Positions 1-9,347 are shown, counted from the first letter of the stretch. The stretch: 53,224 nt of DNA from Spirochaetota bacterium (GCA_024276015.1 JAJRXZ010000080.1:1-53224); one strand, 5' to 3'. Made by a program: numbers and translations. The notes: generated from the sequence alone by a model not told the origin.

Positions 1-1
1 A

Positions 2-949
2 ATGAGTGTTGGTGATAATTATATTGTTCTCCAGCCCCGGGTTTTCTTTACATTTGAGAATGGCGGCAATATTTATGCAGAGCTTTTCAGGCTTAGAGAC
101 GCTTCTGCATATGCTTCAGTGATAGTTTACAATGGAGGCAATACTGCTCAAAATGCAAAAGCTGTGCAGAATGGAACAGGCGGTGTTTTTGTTATATATG
201 AGGATAATTCCAACAACAACAGGATATACGGTAAGCGTTATACCGGATACGGCACTGATATTGATGGGTATGCAACCGGTAATCTTGGTATAAGTATTTC
301 GGGGGCCGCAACGGATGCCTATCTCCTTGACGTTAAATACGACAATAATAACGGTGCTTATATTCTTTATATAGATAGCGGGACTGTGTATTTAAGAAGA
401 TTAAACAGTGCACTGGGCGTAACATGGACTCGGAGTTTTGCAGGCAGAGACCCCGTTCTTGCCTTGGATTCATCAAACCGGCCTATGGTGGCCTATGCTA
501 CTGTAACAGGCAATATTCTTGTTAACAAATATGATACAGGAGGGAGTGGTATCTACACAGGAGTTGTTGTGCATTCTCTTGGCCAGTACGCTTTTACCGA
601 TTCCGTAACCGAACAGTATAAGTCCAACATAGCAATTACAGGTGACGGCTCTGACGGCGCTATAATAAGCTGGTTCGATGAAAGGTACTATCCGCAGATA
701 GGCTTCGCGCTCTTTGCTCTTGGCATTGACGGCGCGGGCAGTCCTTATGCGTCATGGGATGCCGATTCGGGTGCCGCATTCGATTATGACGGATTCCTCA
801 TTGCCATTGTTTCCGTATGGGACCCTGCCGAACTCTCAATCAATTCCGTATTCTATGATGACGGCGGCGCTCCCTATGGGGGGATCTTTATATGGCGCGA
901 TTTCAGAAGCAATTCACAGTGGGATATCTATTTCGACAGCAAGAACTGA
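2..949 (+). CDS. Secreted/surface repeat protein, 3' part only
   Basis: The reading frame is open from the left window edge, so the true start lies outside; about 315 residues are visible. The sequence is rich in Gly, Asn, Asp, Tyr and Ser, with alternating hydrophobic positions typical of beta-propeller or beta-sandwich repeats. Blades recur around motifs such as NIYAELF, GVFVIYED, AYILYID, GAIISWFDERY and, at the end, GIFIWRDFRSNSQWDIYFD. The last motif resembles the closing blades of secreted propeller proteins. No catalytic motif, membrane segment or sorting domain is visible in this part. I do not recognise the family. An extracellular or periplasmic location is inferred from composition only. 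It ends with TGA at 947-949, and about 245 bases without a gene follow. Confidence 0.6.
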   Translation: MSVGDNYIVLQPRVFFTFENGGNIYAELFRLRDASAYASVIVYNGGNTAQNAKAVQNGTGGVFVIYEDNSNNNRIYGKRYTGYGTDIDGYATGNLGISISGAATDAYLLDVKYDNNNGAYILYIDSGTVYLRRLNSALGVTWTRSFAGRDPVLALDSSNRPMVAYATVTGNILVNKYDTGGSGIYTGVVVHSLGQYAFTDSVTEQYKSNIAITGDGSDGAIISWFDERYYPQIGFALFALGIDGAGSPYASWDADSGAAFDYDGFLIAIVSVWDPAELSINSVFYDDGGAPYGGIFIWRDFRSNSQWDIYFDSKN

Positions 950-1113
950 TAACATTTTTTTAAATACCCCTGTTTATTCAATATTTGCTCAGCATTTTAA
1001 CAGTACATTCGGTACAAGGATTTACGGGGATGATAGATCTGCCGGCATACCCTTTAAAGATAGGCAGACCGGCAATCCCTGTAATATTGAATATTAACAT
1101 ACCTTTAATAATC

Positions 1114-1142
1114 TTGACAAATATATAAAAGCCGGATATTAT
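1114..1142 (+). promoter_or_regulatory. Sigma-70 type promoter for the toxin-antitoxin pair
   Basis: A perfect -35 hexamer TTGACA (1114-1119) is followed after 17 bases by TATTAT (1137-1142), five of six matches to the -10 consensus. Transcription would start near 1149, about 45 bases before the first gene of the pair. This is one of the best promoter matches in the window. No obvious operator palindrome was found around it. Confidence 0.6.
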
Positions 1143-1194
1143 CCTGACAATTCTTCTAAAGAAGAAATTATTATTTCATTTTTGATATAAGACA

Positions 1195-1635
1195 ATGATC
1201 CGGAAGCAAAAAATAAATAATTTTAATATTAATAAAATTAAAGATATTAATTATATTTTTGAAAAGTATCCCCATATTTATTCGGTTTTTCTTTTCGGTT
1301 CATATGCAGCCGGCAGAGAGACTCCTTTAAGTGATATTGATATCTGTTATTTATCAACAGCGGAATTGGATGATTCAATAGAATCCGGCATTGCTGAAGA
1401 GATATGTTTATTTTTTAAAACCGATGAAGTGGATTTTGTTTCCTTTTTGAAGCTTTCCATAAGAACAAAATATGATATATTAGTAAACGGAAAGATCATA
1501 TACCTCTCAAATGAAGAAAAGTTTTGTGATATCAAGGAAATGGTAATAAGAGAATATCTCGATTTTAAGTATTATATTGATGAATACGACAGATATTTTA
1601 AAGAAAGTATTAAAAACGGAACCTATTTCGAATGA
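1195..1635 (+). CDS. mntA: MntA-type nucleotidyltransferase antitoxin
   Basis: A 146-residue minimal nucleotidyltransferase. The diagnostic GSX10DXD motif is complete: Gly35-Ser36 in FLFGSYAAG, then Asp47 and Asp49 in SDIDI, with Asp80 (EVDF) the likely third acidic residue. In characterised HepT-MntA modules the nucleotidyltransferase is the antitoxin. It uses ATP to AMPylate a tyrosine next to the HepT active site and so silences the toxin. Here the gene overlaps the downstream HEPN gene by an ATGA junction, as expected for a translationally coupled pair. Its stretches of Lys/Asn/Ile codons make it more AT-rich than the neighbouring housekeeping genes, compatible with horizontal acquisition. 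Family membership is clear; the antitoxin role is inferred from the pairing. Confidence 0.85.
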   Translation: MIRKQKINNFNINKIKDINYIFEKYPHIYSVFLFGSYAAGRETPLSDIDICYLSTAELDDSIESGIAEEICLFFKTDEVDFVSFLKLSIRTKYDILVNGKIIYLSNEEKFCDIKEMVIREYLDFKYYIDEYDRYFKESIKNGTYFE

Positions 1636-2054
1636 CTCCGGATTATAATAAGATTGAAAAGATTTTATATATTCTTAAGGATAATATTGAAAAGCTGAAA
1701 GATTTTTCAAATATGTCAATTGAAGAATTTAGAGGCGATTTTCGAAATTATCAGAGCGCTTTGAGGCTCCTTCAAATATCTATTGAATCAATTATTGATA
1801 TGGGAAGCCATATAATATCACGAAAAAATTTAGAACCGCCTCAGATTTATTCAGATATATTTAGAATTTTAGAGAATAACAAAATTATTGGCAGGCAATG
1901 CCGAGATAGATGCATAGAAATGGTAAAATTCAGAAACAGGATAGTTCATATTTATCATGAAATAGACCTTGATATGGTTTTAAAATTTATTAAAGAAGAT
2001 GTCGATGATTTTAAACTTTTTGTTTATGAGATTTCAGAGTTGCTGAAGGGGTAA
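1632..2054 (+). CDS. hepT: HepT-type HEPN ribonuclease toxin (DUF86)
   Basis: A 140-residue all-helical HEPN protein. It carries the RX4HXY motif of HepT toxins: Arg101, His106 and Tyr108 in the segment RNRIVHIY. Arg and His are the catalytic pair for RNA cleavage in the family, and the tyrosine is the residue that MntA partners AMPylate. Its ATG sits inside the stop of mntA (ATGA, 1632-1635), so the two are translated together. Length matches known HepT proteins. With an intact motif, the toxin looks functional rather than decayed. The RNA target cannot be read from the sequence. Confidence 0.85.
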   Translation: MTPDYNKIEKILYILKDNIEKLKDFSNMSIEEFRGDFRNYQSALRLLQISIESIIDMGSHIISRKNLEPPQIYSDIFRILENNKIIGRQCRDRCIEMVKFRNRIVHIYHEIDLDMVLKFIKEDVDDFKLFVYEISELLKG

Positions 2055-2203
2055 TTTTGTAATTTGGAATATTTTTTAATTGAGCAATCATTGCCAATAA
2101 ATATGAGAACAATGCTGAATACAATTGTATCATTACTCCGTTTCTTGATCTGTTCATCCAACTCTTTTAAAAGTACATTGTGTAATATTCCGTTTAAATT
2201 CAT
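2024..2203 (-). CDS. Possible 59-residue minus-strand ORF
   Basis: Reading leftwards, an ATG at 2203-2201 is preceded by GAGG with six bases of spacing and opens a 59-codon frame. It ends at 2024, overlapping the 3' end of hepT by 31 bases in antisense. The product would have a charged N-terminal half (LLKELDEQIKKR) and one hydrophobic stretch (IVFSIVLIFIGN). No family is recognised. It may be a decayed gene fragment or chance. The rest of the gap (2055-2542, 488 bases) is very AT-rich and shows no other gene. Confidence 0.2.
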   Translation of the reverse strand: MNLNGILHNVLLKELDEQIKKRSNDTIVFSIVLIFIGNDCSIKKYSKLQNYPFSNSEIS

Positions 2204-2542
2204 TTTAAGCCTCTTTAATTCCGGTTGTTTGCTGATTGCCTTTTTTAGGGAGGTTATTCAATATTAATAGAACTTTTCTTTTTTTTATTTTAAGGAATAA
2301 ATACTGTTATTTATTTTATAAAACATTTATTAAAACTATATTATTATAATGATTAAAAAAATTTATATTATGTAACAATTACAATTTAATCAAATCAGAA
2401 TCTTAACTCCTTAATCCGCATCGGAACATTAAAGGTTAAAGGTATATTCATTGACATTAAAATAAATATTATCAGTCTTGAAAAAATATGAATTTGATTT
2501 GTCTTATATCTTTATGGATAAGAATTATACGAGGAACAGATA

Positions 2543-5500
2543 ATGCAAAAAATATGCAGATTAATAGTTTTAATTACATGGGCACTTATTATTTTTAATA
2601 CTATGTTAAAAGCCTCGGAATTCCCGGTATATGATCTGAAAGTGACATTAGATACGGAAAAAAATATGCTCTCCGGACGGGCAAGCATCGTTATACCTGA
2701 AGGGCTTAAAGTTAGGTTAAGAGCGGGGGATCTGCATATCAAAGATATTAAAATCAACGGTAAAAAATATAAACCGCAGAAAGATATTGTCCGTACAATT
2801 GATATGAGCGGTGAAAAAAAGATTGTTGAAATCCGTTACTCATTAGATCTTAGGGCAAACCGTAAAGTTTCGCCGGATACACAGGCCCTAACACTGCTTT
2901 CAAACTGGTATCCCATGTTAAATATTTTTTGCCGATATAAACTTTCGGTTAATATACCCGCGGGATATGAAGCAATATCCGAATCCGACAAAACTCTGGT
3001 AACGGTTTCGGGCAATAGAAAAAGAATCGATTTCAACTTCCCTCATCCTGCTGAAAGAATAACCCTGATCGCAGGCAGATATACAATATACGAAGATAAT
3101 CACAGAGGGATTTCCATAAAAACTTATCTATTTTCAAAAATGGATAATATTTCAAAATCGTATATCAAGTATACGAAGAAATATATTGACATGTATATTG
3201 AGATGCTGGGAGAATATCCCTACAAAAGCTTTAATATTGTGGAAAATAAATATCAGACCGGATATTCTTTTCCCACATACACCCTGTTGGGTTCAAGAGT
3301 AATAAGGCTTCCATTTATTGCTGAAACATCTCTGGGGCATGAAATCCTTCATCAGTGGTTCGGTAATTATGTTTATGTTGATTATAAGAATGGGAACTGG
3401 TCTGAAGGTTTAACAACCTATCTTGCAGACCACTGGTATAAATATTTAAAAGGCGAAGGATCTTTTTACAGAAAGAAGATACTTATTGATTATGACAATT
3501 ATGCGAAAGACTATAAAAAAAGCCTTAAAGATTTTCACAGCTCTGTTGATTACGCATCGCGTTCAACAGGCTATGGGAAGTCTGCAATGTTTTTCCACAT
3601 GTGCAGAAAAAAGATCGGAAGCGAAAAGTTTTTTAACGCCCTGAAAAAGTTTATCCGATCAAACAGATATAAAAATGCCGGATGGGATGATTTAAGGTTA
3701 TCCTTTGAACCTTACATGAATGATGCAGATGAATTTTTTAACAACTGGATAAACAGAAATTCTATTATAAAACTGAAGGCGGAAAATTTTAATGTTGTTT
3801 TCAGGAACGGCAAATATGTTTTATCGTTTCGAGTTATTCAGGAGGGGGATATATATAAATTTTACCTTCCCGTTAAAGTATATACAGAGCGCGGAGTTGA
3901 AGAATTTTTTATCAGAATTGACAGAGAAAAAATAAATTTTGAGAAGCCCTTTAATGAGAGGCCCGCTAAGGTCCGCATTGACGGCAATTATGATATTATG
4001 AGAAACCTTGCCGTTTCTGAGAAACCTCCTGTAATATCTTCCATAACGGGTGATAAAAAGTCTATTGTAATTGTACCTGATAATAAGGAGAAGTATGAAT
4101 ATGCTGAAAAGTATTTTAAAAGATCAGGTTACAGAATAAAGAGCGAAAGCAGCGCAGGCAATAACGACCTGAAGAGTAATTCGGTTGTTATTTTATCATT
4201 AAAAAACAGAATTTACAGAAGGTTATTTGCCGATCATGATCTGCCCCGGGCAGGGCTTTTAATTAAAGTTGATAAGAATCCGATAAATCCTGATAAAACT
4301 GTTATGCTGATTGATGCAAAGAACGAAAAGGAGCTGAAAAGGGCTTTAAGAAAATTAGTAAGGTATGGCAATTATTCTTACCTTTTATTTGATAAGGGGA
4401 AAAATATAAAGAAAACTGCTGCAGAAACTGACAATGGAATAATAAAAGATCTCAGTTTCAATGTTGACGCTGTTGAAACAAAAAAGAACCTCACTATTGA
4501 CGATGTTGTTGAAAAAATAAAAAACAAAAAGGTGGTATTCATTGGCGAGGTTCATACGGAATATTCTCATCACATTGTTCAATATGAAATTATTAAGAGG
4601 TTATATGAAAAAAAAGGGAATATTATTATCGGCATGGAAATGTTCCAGCAGCCTTTTCAAAAATATCTGGATCAATATATAAAAAAAGAGATTGATGAAA
4701 ATGAGCTTATAAGAAAAACGGAATATTTTACAAGATGGGGATATGATTATAATCTATACAGAGATATTTTGCATTTTGCCAGGGCTAATAAAATTCCTGT
4801 TTTTGCTCTGAATTTAAGAAGCGAGATTATAAAAAAGGTTTCAAAGAAGGGAATAGACGCCCTGACTCCCGAGGAATATGCCGAAATACCGCAGGATATT
4901 GATATGACAAATTCAGAGTATAGAGAAAGCATGTTAAATGTACTGGGAAAGCATTCAAAGGGCTTGAAGTTAAACTTCGATAATTTTTTGCAGGCGCAGG
5001 TTTTATGGGATGAAACAATGGCGCATAACTCGGTAAAGGCTTTAAAAAAATTTCCAAAAGCTACTCTGGTTGTTCTTGCCGGGAACGGGCATCTTCAATA
5101 TTCATGGGGTATTCCGGGCAGAGTTAAACGTCTTTCAGGCGCGGATTGTGCGGTTGTTTTAAACGGAGGGGACAGCGGCATTAATAAGGAAGCTGCCGAT
5201 TTTGTTTTATATCCTTCAAAGGAAAAAACTCCTGCAAGCCCGAAATTAAAAGTATATTTAAGAAGCGGCAATAAGGGTCTATCCGTAACGAGGGTTATAA
5301 AGAACGGGCCTGCACATAAAGCCGGGCTGCAGAAGGGAGATATTATTTTGTCAATAAACGGTAAAGAAATAAAAAGCATAACCGATCTTAAGCTGATTCT
5401 TCTTAACCATAAATTCGGAGATAAAATAAAACTTAAGGTGAAGAGGAGATACCTTCTCTATTTTATTAAGGATATTGAAATAGAGTTAGCACTCTTCTAA
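2543..5500 (+). CDS. Secreted M1-family metallopeptidase fused to ChaN-like and PDZ domains
   Basis: A 985-residue protein with an N-terminal signal peptide (hydrophobic residues 7-20). Residues about 25-430 form an M1 aminopeptidase-like module. The zinc motif HEILH has ligands His266 and His270, and Glu288 lies in NWSEGLTTY, the spacing seen in the bacterial branch with GNWxEGLTTY. A linker region of unknown fold follows (about 490-640). Residues about 650-880 match the ChaN/DUF399 family (FIGEVH at 666-671, GMEMFQ, FARANKIPVFALN, LAGNGHLQ); E. coli-type relatives of ChaN bind heme. Residues about 900-980 are a PDZ domain (GPAHKAGLQKGDIILSING). The start is ATG with GAGG eight bases upstream. 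It probably acts in the periplasm or at the surface. Whether the peptidase part processes proteins for heme or iron supply is a guess. Confidence 0.85.
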   Translation: MQKICRLIVLITWALIIFNTMLKASEFPVYDLKVTLDTEKNMLSGRASIVIPEGLKVRLRAGDLHIKDIKINGKKYKPQKDIVRTIDMSGEKKIVEIRYSLDLRANRKVSPDTQALTLLSNWYPMLNIFCRYKLSVNIPAGYEAISESDKTLVTVSGNRKRIDFNFPHPAERITLIAGRYTIYEDNHRGISIKTYLFSKMDNISKSYIKYTKKYIDMYIEMLGEYPYKSFNIVENKYQTGYSFPTYTLLGSRVIRLPFIAETSLGHEILHQWFGNYVYVDYKNGNWSEGLTTYLADHWYKYLKGEGSFYRKKILIDYDNYAKDYKKSLKDFHSSVDYASRSTGYGKSAMFFHMCRKKIGSEKFFNALKKFIRSNRYKNAGWDDLRLSFEPYMNDADEFFNNWINRNSIIKLKAENFNVVFRNGKYVLSFRVIQEGDIYKFYLPVKVYTERGVEEFFIRIDREKINFEKPFNERPAKVRIDGNYDIMRNLAVSEKPPVISSITGDKKSIVIVPDNKEKYEYAEKYFKRSGYRIKSESSAGNNDLKSNSVVILSLKNRIYRRLFADHDLPRAGLLIKVDKNPINPDKTVMLIDAKNEKELKRALRKLVRYGNYSYLLFDKGKNIKKTAAETDNGIIKDLSFNVDAVETKKNLTIDDVVEKIKNKKVVFIGEVHTEYSHHIVQYEIIKRLYEKKGNIIIGMEMFQQPFQKYLDQYIKKEIDENELIRKTEYFTRWGYDYNLYRDILHFARANKIPVFALNLRSEIIKKVSKKGIDALTPEEYAEIPQDIDMTNSEYRESMLNVLGKHSKGLKLNFDNFLQAQVLWDETMAHNSVKALKKFPKATLVVLAGNGHLQYSWGIPGRVKRLSGADCAVVLNGGDSGINKEAADFVLYPSKEKTPASPKLKVYLRSGNKGLSVTRVIKNGPAHKAGLQKGDIILSINGKEIKSITDLKLILLNHKFGDKIKLKVKRRYLLYFIKDIEIELALF

Positions 5501-5606
5501 TTCCCTCCAACTTCCGCAAAAGTTTTGTTGACAAAAAGTGTTTTTTAAGTTAGTTATAAAATTTAGTCGGATAATGTGGGGTACCATTATGTTTATAAAT
5601 TAACAG

Positions 5607-8234
5607 ATGGCTCAAATAAGCATGGAGAGTATGAATATTTCCCGTAAAATTTACCTGTCATCGATACTGCTGGTCTGTTTTTCTTTTAACATACTCGGCA
5701 CTGTTGATCCTCTATTCGGCAAACCTGTGGAAAGAGTAACGCTTCAATTAAAATGGAAACACCAGTTCCAGTTTGCAGGATATTATGCTGCCATTGAAAA
5801 AGGCTATTACTCTGATGCGGGTCTGGAAGTCAGGTTAAAGGAGATAGTGCCGGGAATAAAGATCGTTGATGAAGTTGTTGAAGGCCGTGCGGATTACGGT
5901 ATTGATATGCCCGGTATTCTGCTGGAAAGGCAGAAGGGTAAGCCCATTGTACTGCTTGCGGCAATTTTTCAGCATTCACCTGAAATTTTGATTGCCCGCA
6001 AGGATTCCGGTATTACCAATCCTCAGGATCTGACGAACAAGATCGTTATGTTGAGACACCGCGGCAACTATACCATCAGGGCCATGCTGTTAAGCGAAGG
6101 TGTTGATATCAGACGCCTTAACATCGTTACCCATACATGGGATTTGAAAGATCTCATCAAAAGAAGAATTGATGCAATGTCTGCTTATATAACTGATCGG
6201 CCCTTTGCCATGAAAAAATCAGGCGTCCCTTATTCAATGATCCGCCCCATATCCTACGGCATCGATTTTTACGGCGACTGTCTTATTACAACTGAAGGAG
6301 AGATCCTGCGGCATCCCAAACGAGTGAGGGCTTTTCTGAAAGCCAGTATTAAAGGCTGGGAATATGCGATGGCGCATCAGGAGGAGATCGCGGATTTAAT
6401 TGTGAACAAATACGACCCCGATCTTTCAAAAGAAGCTCTTCTATATGAAGCAAAAACAATGGAAAAGCTTATGCTTCCCGAGCTTGTTGAGATCGGCCAT
6501 ATAAATCCGGGCAGATGGAAGCGTATTGCCGATACCTTTGTACAGCTTGGGATGTTAAAGCCGGACTATTCTCTCAAGGGATTTATTTATGATCCGGATT
6601 CGTCCGGCAGTTATGAAGAGATAATGAAGATCGTATGGCTGCTGCTGTCCGGTTTGGTTCTGATATCTTTTGGAGCTGTTGTTTTGTTTTTTTTCAACCG
6701 CAAACTGGATAAAGAGGTTAAGAAGAGTACGCGGCAGCTATATGAAGAAAAGATGTTTACAGATGCGGTTATTAAGAGTCTGCCCGGAATTTTTTATGTT
6801 TATGAACACGGAGAGCGCTTAATAAGGTGGAATGAGAATCTTCAGCAGGAAGCGGGAATGACTGATTCCGAATTGCTGAACATACACCCCCTTTACTGGT
6901 TTGAGAACAGAGAAAAAGAGAAGATCAGGGAAAAATTAAAAGACCTCTTTGAGAAGGGGGAACTCTCGGTAGAAGCAAATGTTACTTTTAGGAAGGAGGA
7001 AGTGCCCTATTATTTGACCGGAACCATGCTTACCGTAAATGAGAAGAAGTTTCTCATAGGGGTTGGCATTAATATGTCCGAAAAAAAACTCTTAGAGGAG
7101 CAGCTGAGGCATGCTCAGAAAATGGAATCCATAGGCAGGCTTGCCGGCGGAATAGCTCATGATTTCAACAATGTTCTGTCGGTTGTTCTTGGTTACAGTC
7201 AGCTGCTGCTTAATAAAATGCCTCCGGAAGATCCTCTCAGATCTAAGGTGGAGGTTATTCTAAGCGCCGGCAAAAAGGCGAGCGCTCTGATCCGTCAGCT
7301 TCTTGCTTTCAGCCGCAAACAGATACTTGAGACAAAACCTGTAAGTATCAACAGAATAGTGAAGGATCTTTTAAGTATCCTTGAAAAGATGCTGGGCGAA
7401 GATATTGAAATTGAGGTGTGTCTGGACGCGGAAAGAGGGATCATTGAGGCTGACCAGAGTCAAATAGAACAGGTTTTTATGAATCTTGCGGTAAATGCCA
7501 GAGATGCCATGCCCTATGGCGGGCGCCTTATCATAGAAACAAGGGATATTGTACTGGACAAGGAGTACTCCAGAGTGCATCTCGGAGTTGAGCCCGGTTC
7601 TTATGTTATGATCGCCATTACCGATTTCGGTGAAGGAATGACCGAGGAAGTTATGGAACATCTGTTTGATCCCTTTTTTACAACAAAGGAGAAGGGTAAA
7701 GGCACGGGGCTCGGCCTTGCCACTGTGCACGGCATAATTCGACAGCATAAGGGGCAGATATATGTGTACAGTGAGCTAGGCAAAGGGACCACTTTTAAGA
7801 TATATCTGCCGGCCAGTGATAAGAGTATAGAAGAGAGTGTGAAGATGCAGGCTCCTTTGTCTCCAGGCGGAGAGACCATACTTGTTGTGGACGATGAGCA
7901 GTCAATACGCGGGCTGATTGTGGATATTTTAGAGCCTTTGGGATATAAATGTCTGGAAGCGTCCCGCGGCGCAGAGGCAGCACATATTGTAAATTCTTAC
8001 GATGAAGACATTCATCTTTTGCTGACTGATGTTATAATGCCCGGTATGAGCGGCAAAGAGCTGGCAAAAGTTTTTTCGGAAAAATATCCGAATGCGGGAG
8101 TTATATTTATGTCCGGTTATACTGAGAATTCGGTAGCCCATCATGGAGTTCTCGAGCAAAATGTTAACTATATCCCAAAACCGATAACCCCGTCAGCTTT
8201 AACAGCAAAGATACGCAGCGTTCTGGACAGATAA
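5607..8234 (+). CDS. Hybrid histidine kinase with NMT1/THI5-like periplasmic sensor, PAS and receiver
   Basis: An 875-residue hybrid kinase. After an N-terminal hydrophobic signal/anchor (residues 14-32), residues about 45-330 resemble NMT1/THI5/SsuA substrate-binding proteins (QLKWKHQFQFAGYYAAIEKGYY). A transmembrane helix lies at about 342-362. PAS (about 385-495) and HisKA follow, with phospho-acceptor His518 in AHDFNN. HATPase_c (about 620-735) has the N box NLAVNARDAM, DFGEGM, FDPFFTTK and GTGLGL. A C-terminal receiver (about 757-875) has phospho-acceptor Asp808 in LLTDVIMP. The sensor domain suggests recognition of a small nitrogenous or aromatic compound, perhaps a thiamine-pyrimidine-like ligand; this is inferred from the family only. 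It is monocistronic and converges on larE. TTGACA at 5528 with TATAAA 21 bases downstream is a possible but badly spaced promoter. Confidence 0.9.
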   Translation: MAQISMESMNISRKIYLSSILLVCFSFNILGTVDPLFGKPVERVTLQLKWKHQFQFAGYYAAIEKGYYSDAGLEVRLKEIVPGIKIVDEVVEGRADYGIDMPGILLERQKGKPIVLLAAIFQHSPEILIARKDSGITNPQDLTNKIVMLRHRGNYTIRAMLLSEGVDIRRLNIVTHTWDLKDLIKRRIDAMSAYITDRPFAMKKSGVPYSMIRPISYGIDFYGDCLITTEGEILRHPKRVRAFLKASIKGWEYAMAHQEEIADLIVNKYDPDLSKEALLYEAKTMEKLMLPELVEIGHINPGRWKRIADTFVQLGMLKPDYSLKGFIYDPDSSGSYEEIMKIVWLLLSGLVLISFGAVVLFFFNRKLDKEVKKSTRQLYEEKMFTDAVIKSLPGIFYVYEHGERLIRWNENLQQEAGMTDSELLNIHPLYWFENREKEKIREKLKDLFEKGELSVEANVTFRKEEVPYYLTGTMLTVNEKKFLIGVGINMSEKKLLEEQLRHAQKMESIGRLAGGIAHDFNNVLSVVLGYSQLLLNKMPPEDPLRSKVEVILSAGKKASALIRQLLAFSRKQILETKPVSINRIVKDLLSILEKMLGEDIEIEVCLDAERGIIEADQSQIEQVFMNLAVNARDAMPYGGRLIIETRDIVLDKEYSRVHLGVEPGSYVMIAITDFGEGMTEEVMEHLFDPFFTTKEKGKGTGLGLATVHGIIRQHKGQIYVYSELGKGTTFKIYLPASDKSIEESVKMQAPLSPGGETILVVDDEQSIRGLIVDILEPLGYKCLEASRGAEAAHIVNSYDEDIHLLLTDVIMPGMSGKELAKVFSEKYPNAGVIFMSGYTENSVAHHGVLEQNVNYIPKPITPSALTAKIRSVLDR

Positions 8235-8254
8235 TTCCAAGATGCGGCATTAAA

Positions 8255-9109
8255 CTATTCTGTGCGCAGATTTTCATTCATACTGCCCATTCTGTATCCC
8301 AGAATATCGATCGTTACGTATGCAAAACCGATCGTTCGAAATTTTTCATAAATTTTTTTGGAGTTTGTTTCGTCAATTAGTATGGGCATATCCTCCCTGA
8401 GCAATTCAATTCGCGCTGTCTCATTGTGATATCTCACTCGGAACTGTTTTATTCCGAATTTTGATATATAGTTCTCGGCTTGGGCGACTTTTTTCAGCCG
8501 TTCTCTGGTAATTTCAGTTCCGTATGGAAATCTTGACGATAGGCACGGCTGGGGAGGTTTGTTCCAGGTGGGGAGTCCCAGCAGTTTTGATATTTTTACT
8601 ATGTCATTTTTTGTTATTTCGGCATCAATGAGCGGGCTTAAAACCTTCAGATCCGATGCTGCCTGCATTCCCGGCCTGTAGTCCTTTAGGTCGTCGAAGT
8701 TTGATCCGTCTGCCGTGTATTTAATATTGTGTTTTCCGGCAATGGCGTTCAGTTTGGAAAAAAGTTCGTTCTTGCAATAATAACATCTGTTTGTCGGATT
8801 AGACGCAAATTTATCATTGTCAAGCTCGCATGTTTCAGTTGTTTCTATTTTAACTCCTATTAAATTCGCAGCGTCAATTGCGTCCCGGATCTCAGAATCC
8901 AAGTATGTGTCCGATTTTCCAATAACTGCCAGAACATTATCCTTTAATATATCGAAAGCAATTTTAAGAAGAAATGTGCTGTCTGCGCCGCCCGAATATG
9001 CAATAACAAGGCTTCCCAGCTCTTTGAGTCTGTTGATCAGAGCGTTGATCTTTTTCCTCGATTCACCGTCAAGGCGGTCTTTTATATCGTTTATATGATT
9101 TATATTCAA
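8255..9109 (-). CDS. larE: ATP-dependent sacrificial sulfur transferase LarE
   Basis: A 284-residue PP-loop protein of the LarE family. LarE adenylates and sulfurates the pyridine dicarboxylate precursor of the nickel-pincer (NPN) cofactor of lactate racemase and other LarA-type racemases. The PP-loop is SGGADST (39-45). Cys189 in PQPCLSSR is the family's sulfur-donor position. Cys109 and Cys112 (RCYYCK) are also present, so the protein has the three-cysteine pattern reported for LarE proteins that bind a 4Fe-4S cluster instead of sacrificing their cysteine. The start is TTG with GAGG six bases upstream; no early ATG exists. No larA, larB or larC lies in the window, so the racemase partner must be elsewhere. 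Confidence 0.88.
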   Translation of the reverse strand: MNINHINDIKDRLDGESRKKINALINRLKELGSLVIAYSGGADSTFLLKIAFDILKDNVLAVIGKSDTYLDSEIRDAIDAANLIGVKIETTETCELDNDKFASNPTNRCYYCKNELFSKLNAIAGKHNIKYTADGSNFDDLKDYRPGMQAASDLKVLSPLIDAEITKNDIVKISKLLGLPTWNKPPQPCLSSRFPYGTEITRERLKKVAQAENYISKFGIKQFRVRYHNETARIELLREDMPILIDETNSKKIYEKFRTIGFAYVTIDILGYRMGSMNENLRTE

Positions 9110-9347
9110 TTTGATCCTCGCAATAAGTATATGCTTTAGCCGGCTGTTTGATTTATTACTTTTCCTTAAGACTATGAGCTTTTTGTAAAATCGGATATAC
9201 TAATATAAATATTCTGTTGACTTGTCGATCCATATTAAATATTTATTAATAGGAAAAACGTCTACAATTTTTTTCAAAATATACCGATGATCGCTGAAAA
9301 TTTCCATATTAAATGAATCGGTATATGATTGAATCGGGATTTTGCCA

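Noticed and set aside
714-1097. 127-codon plus-strand ORF overlapping the end of the repeat protein
   Set aside because: It runs through the real gene in another frame, has no ribosome site and no family-like composition.
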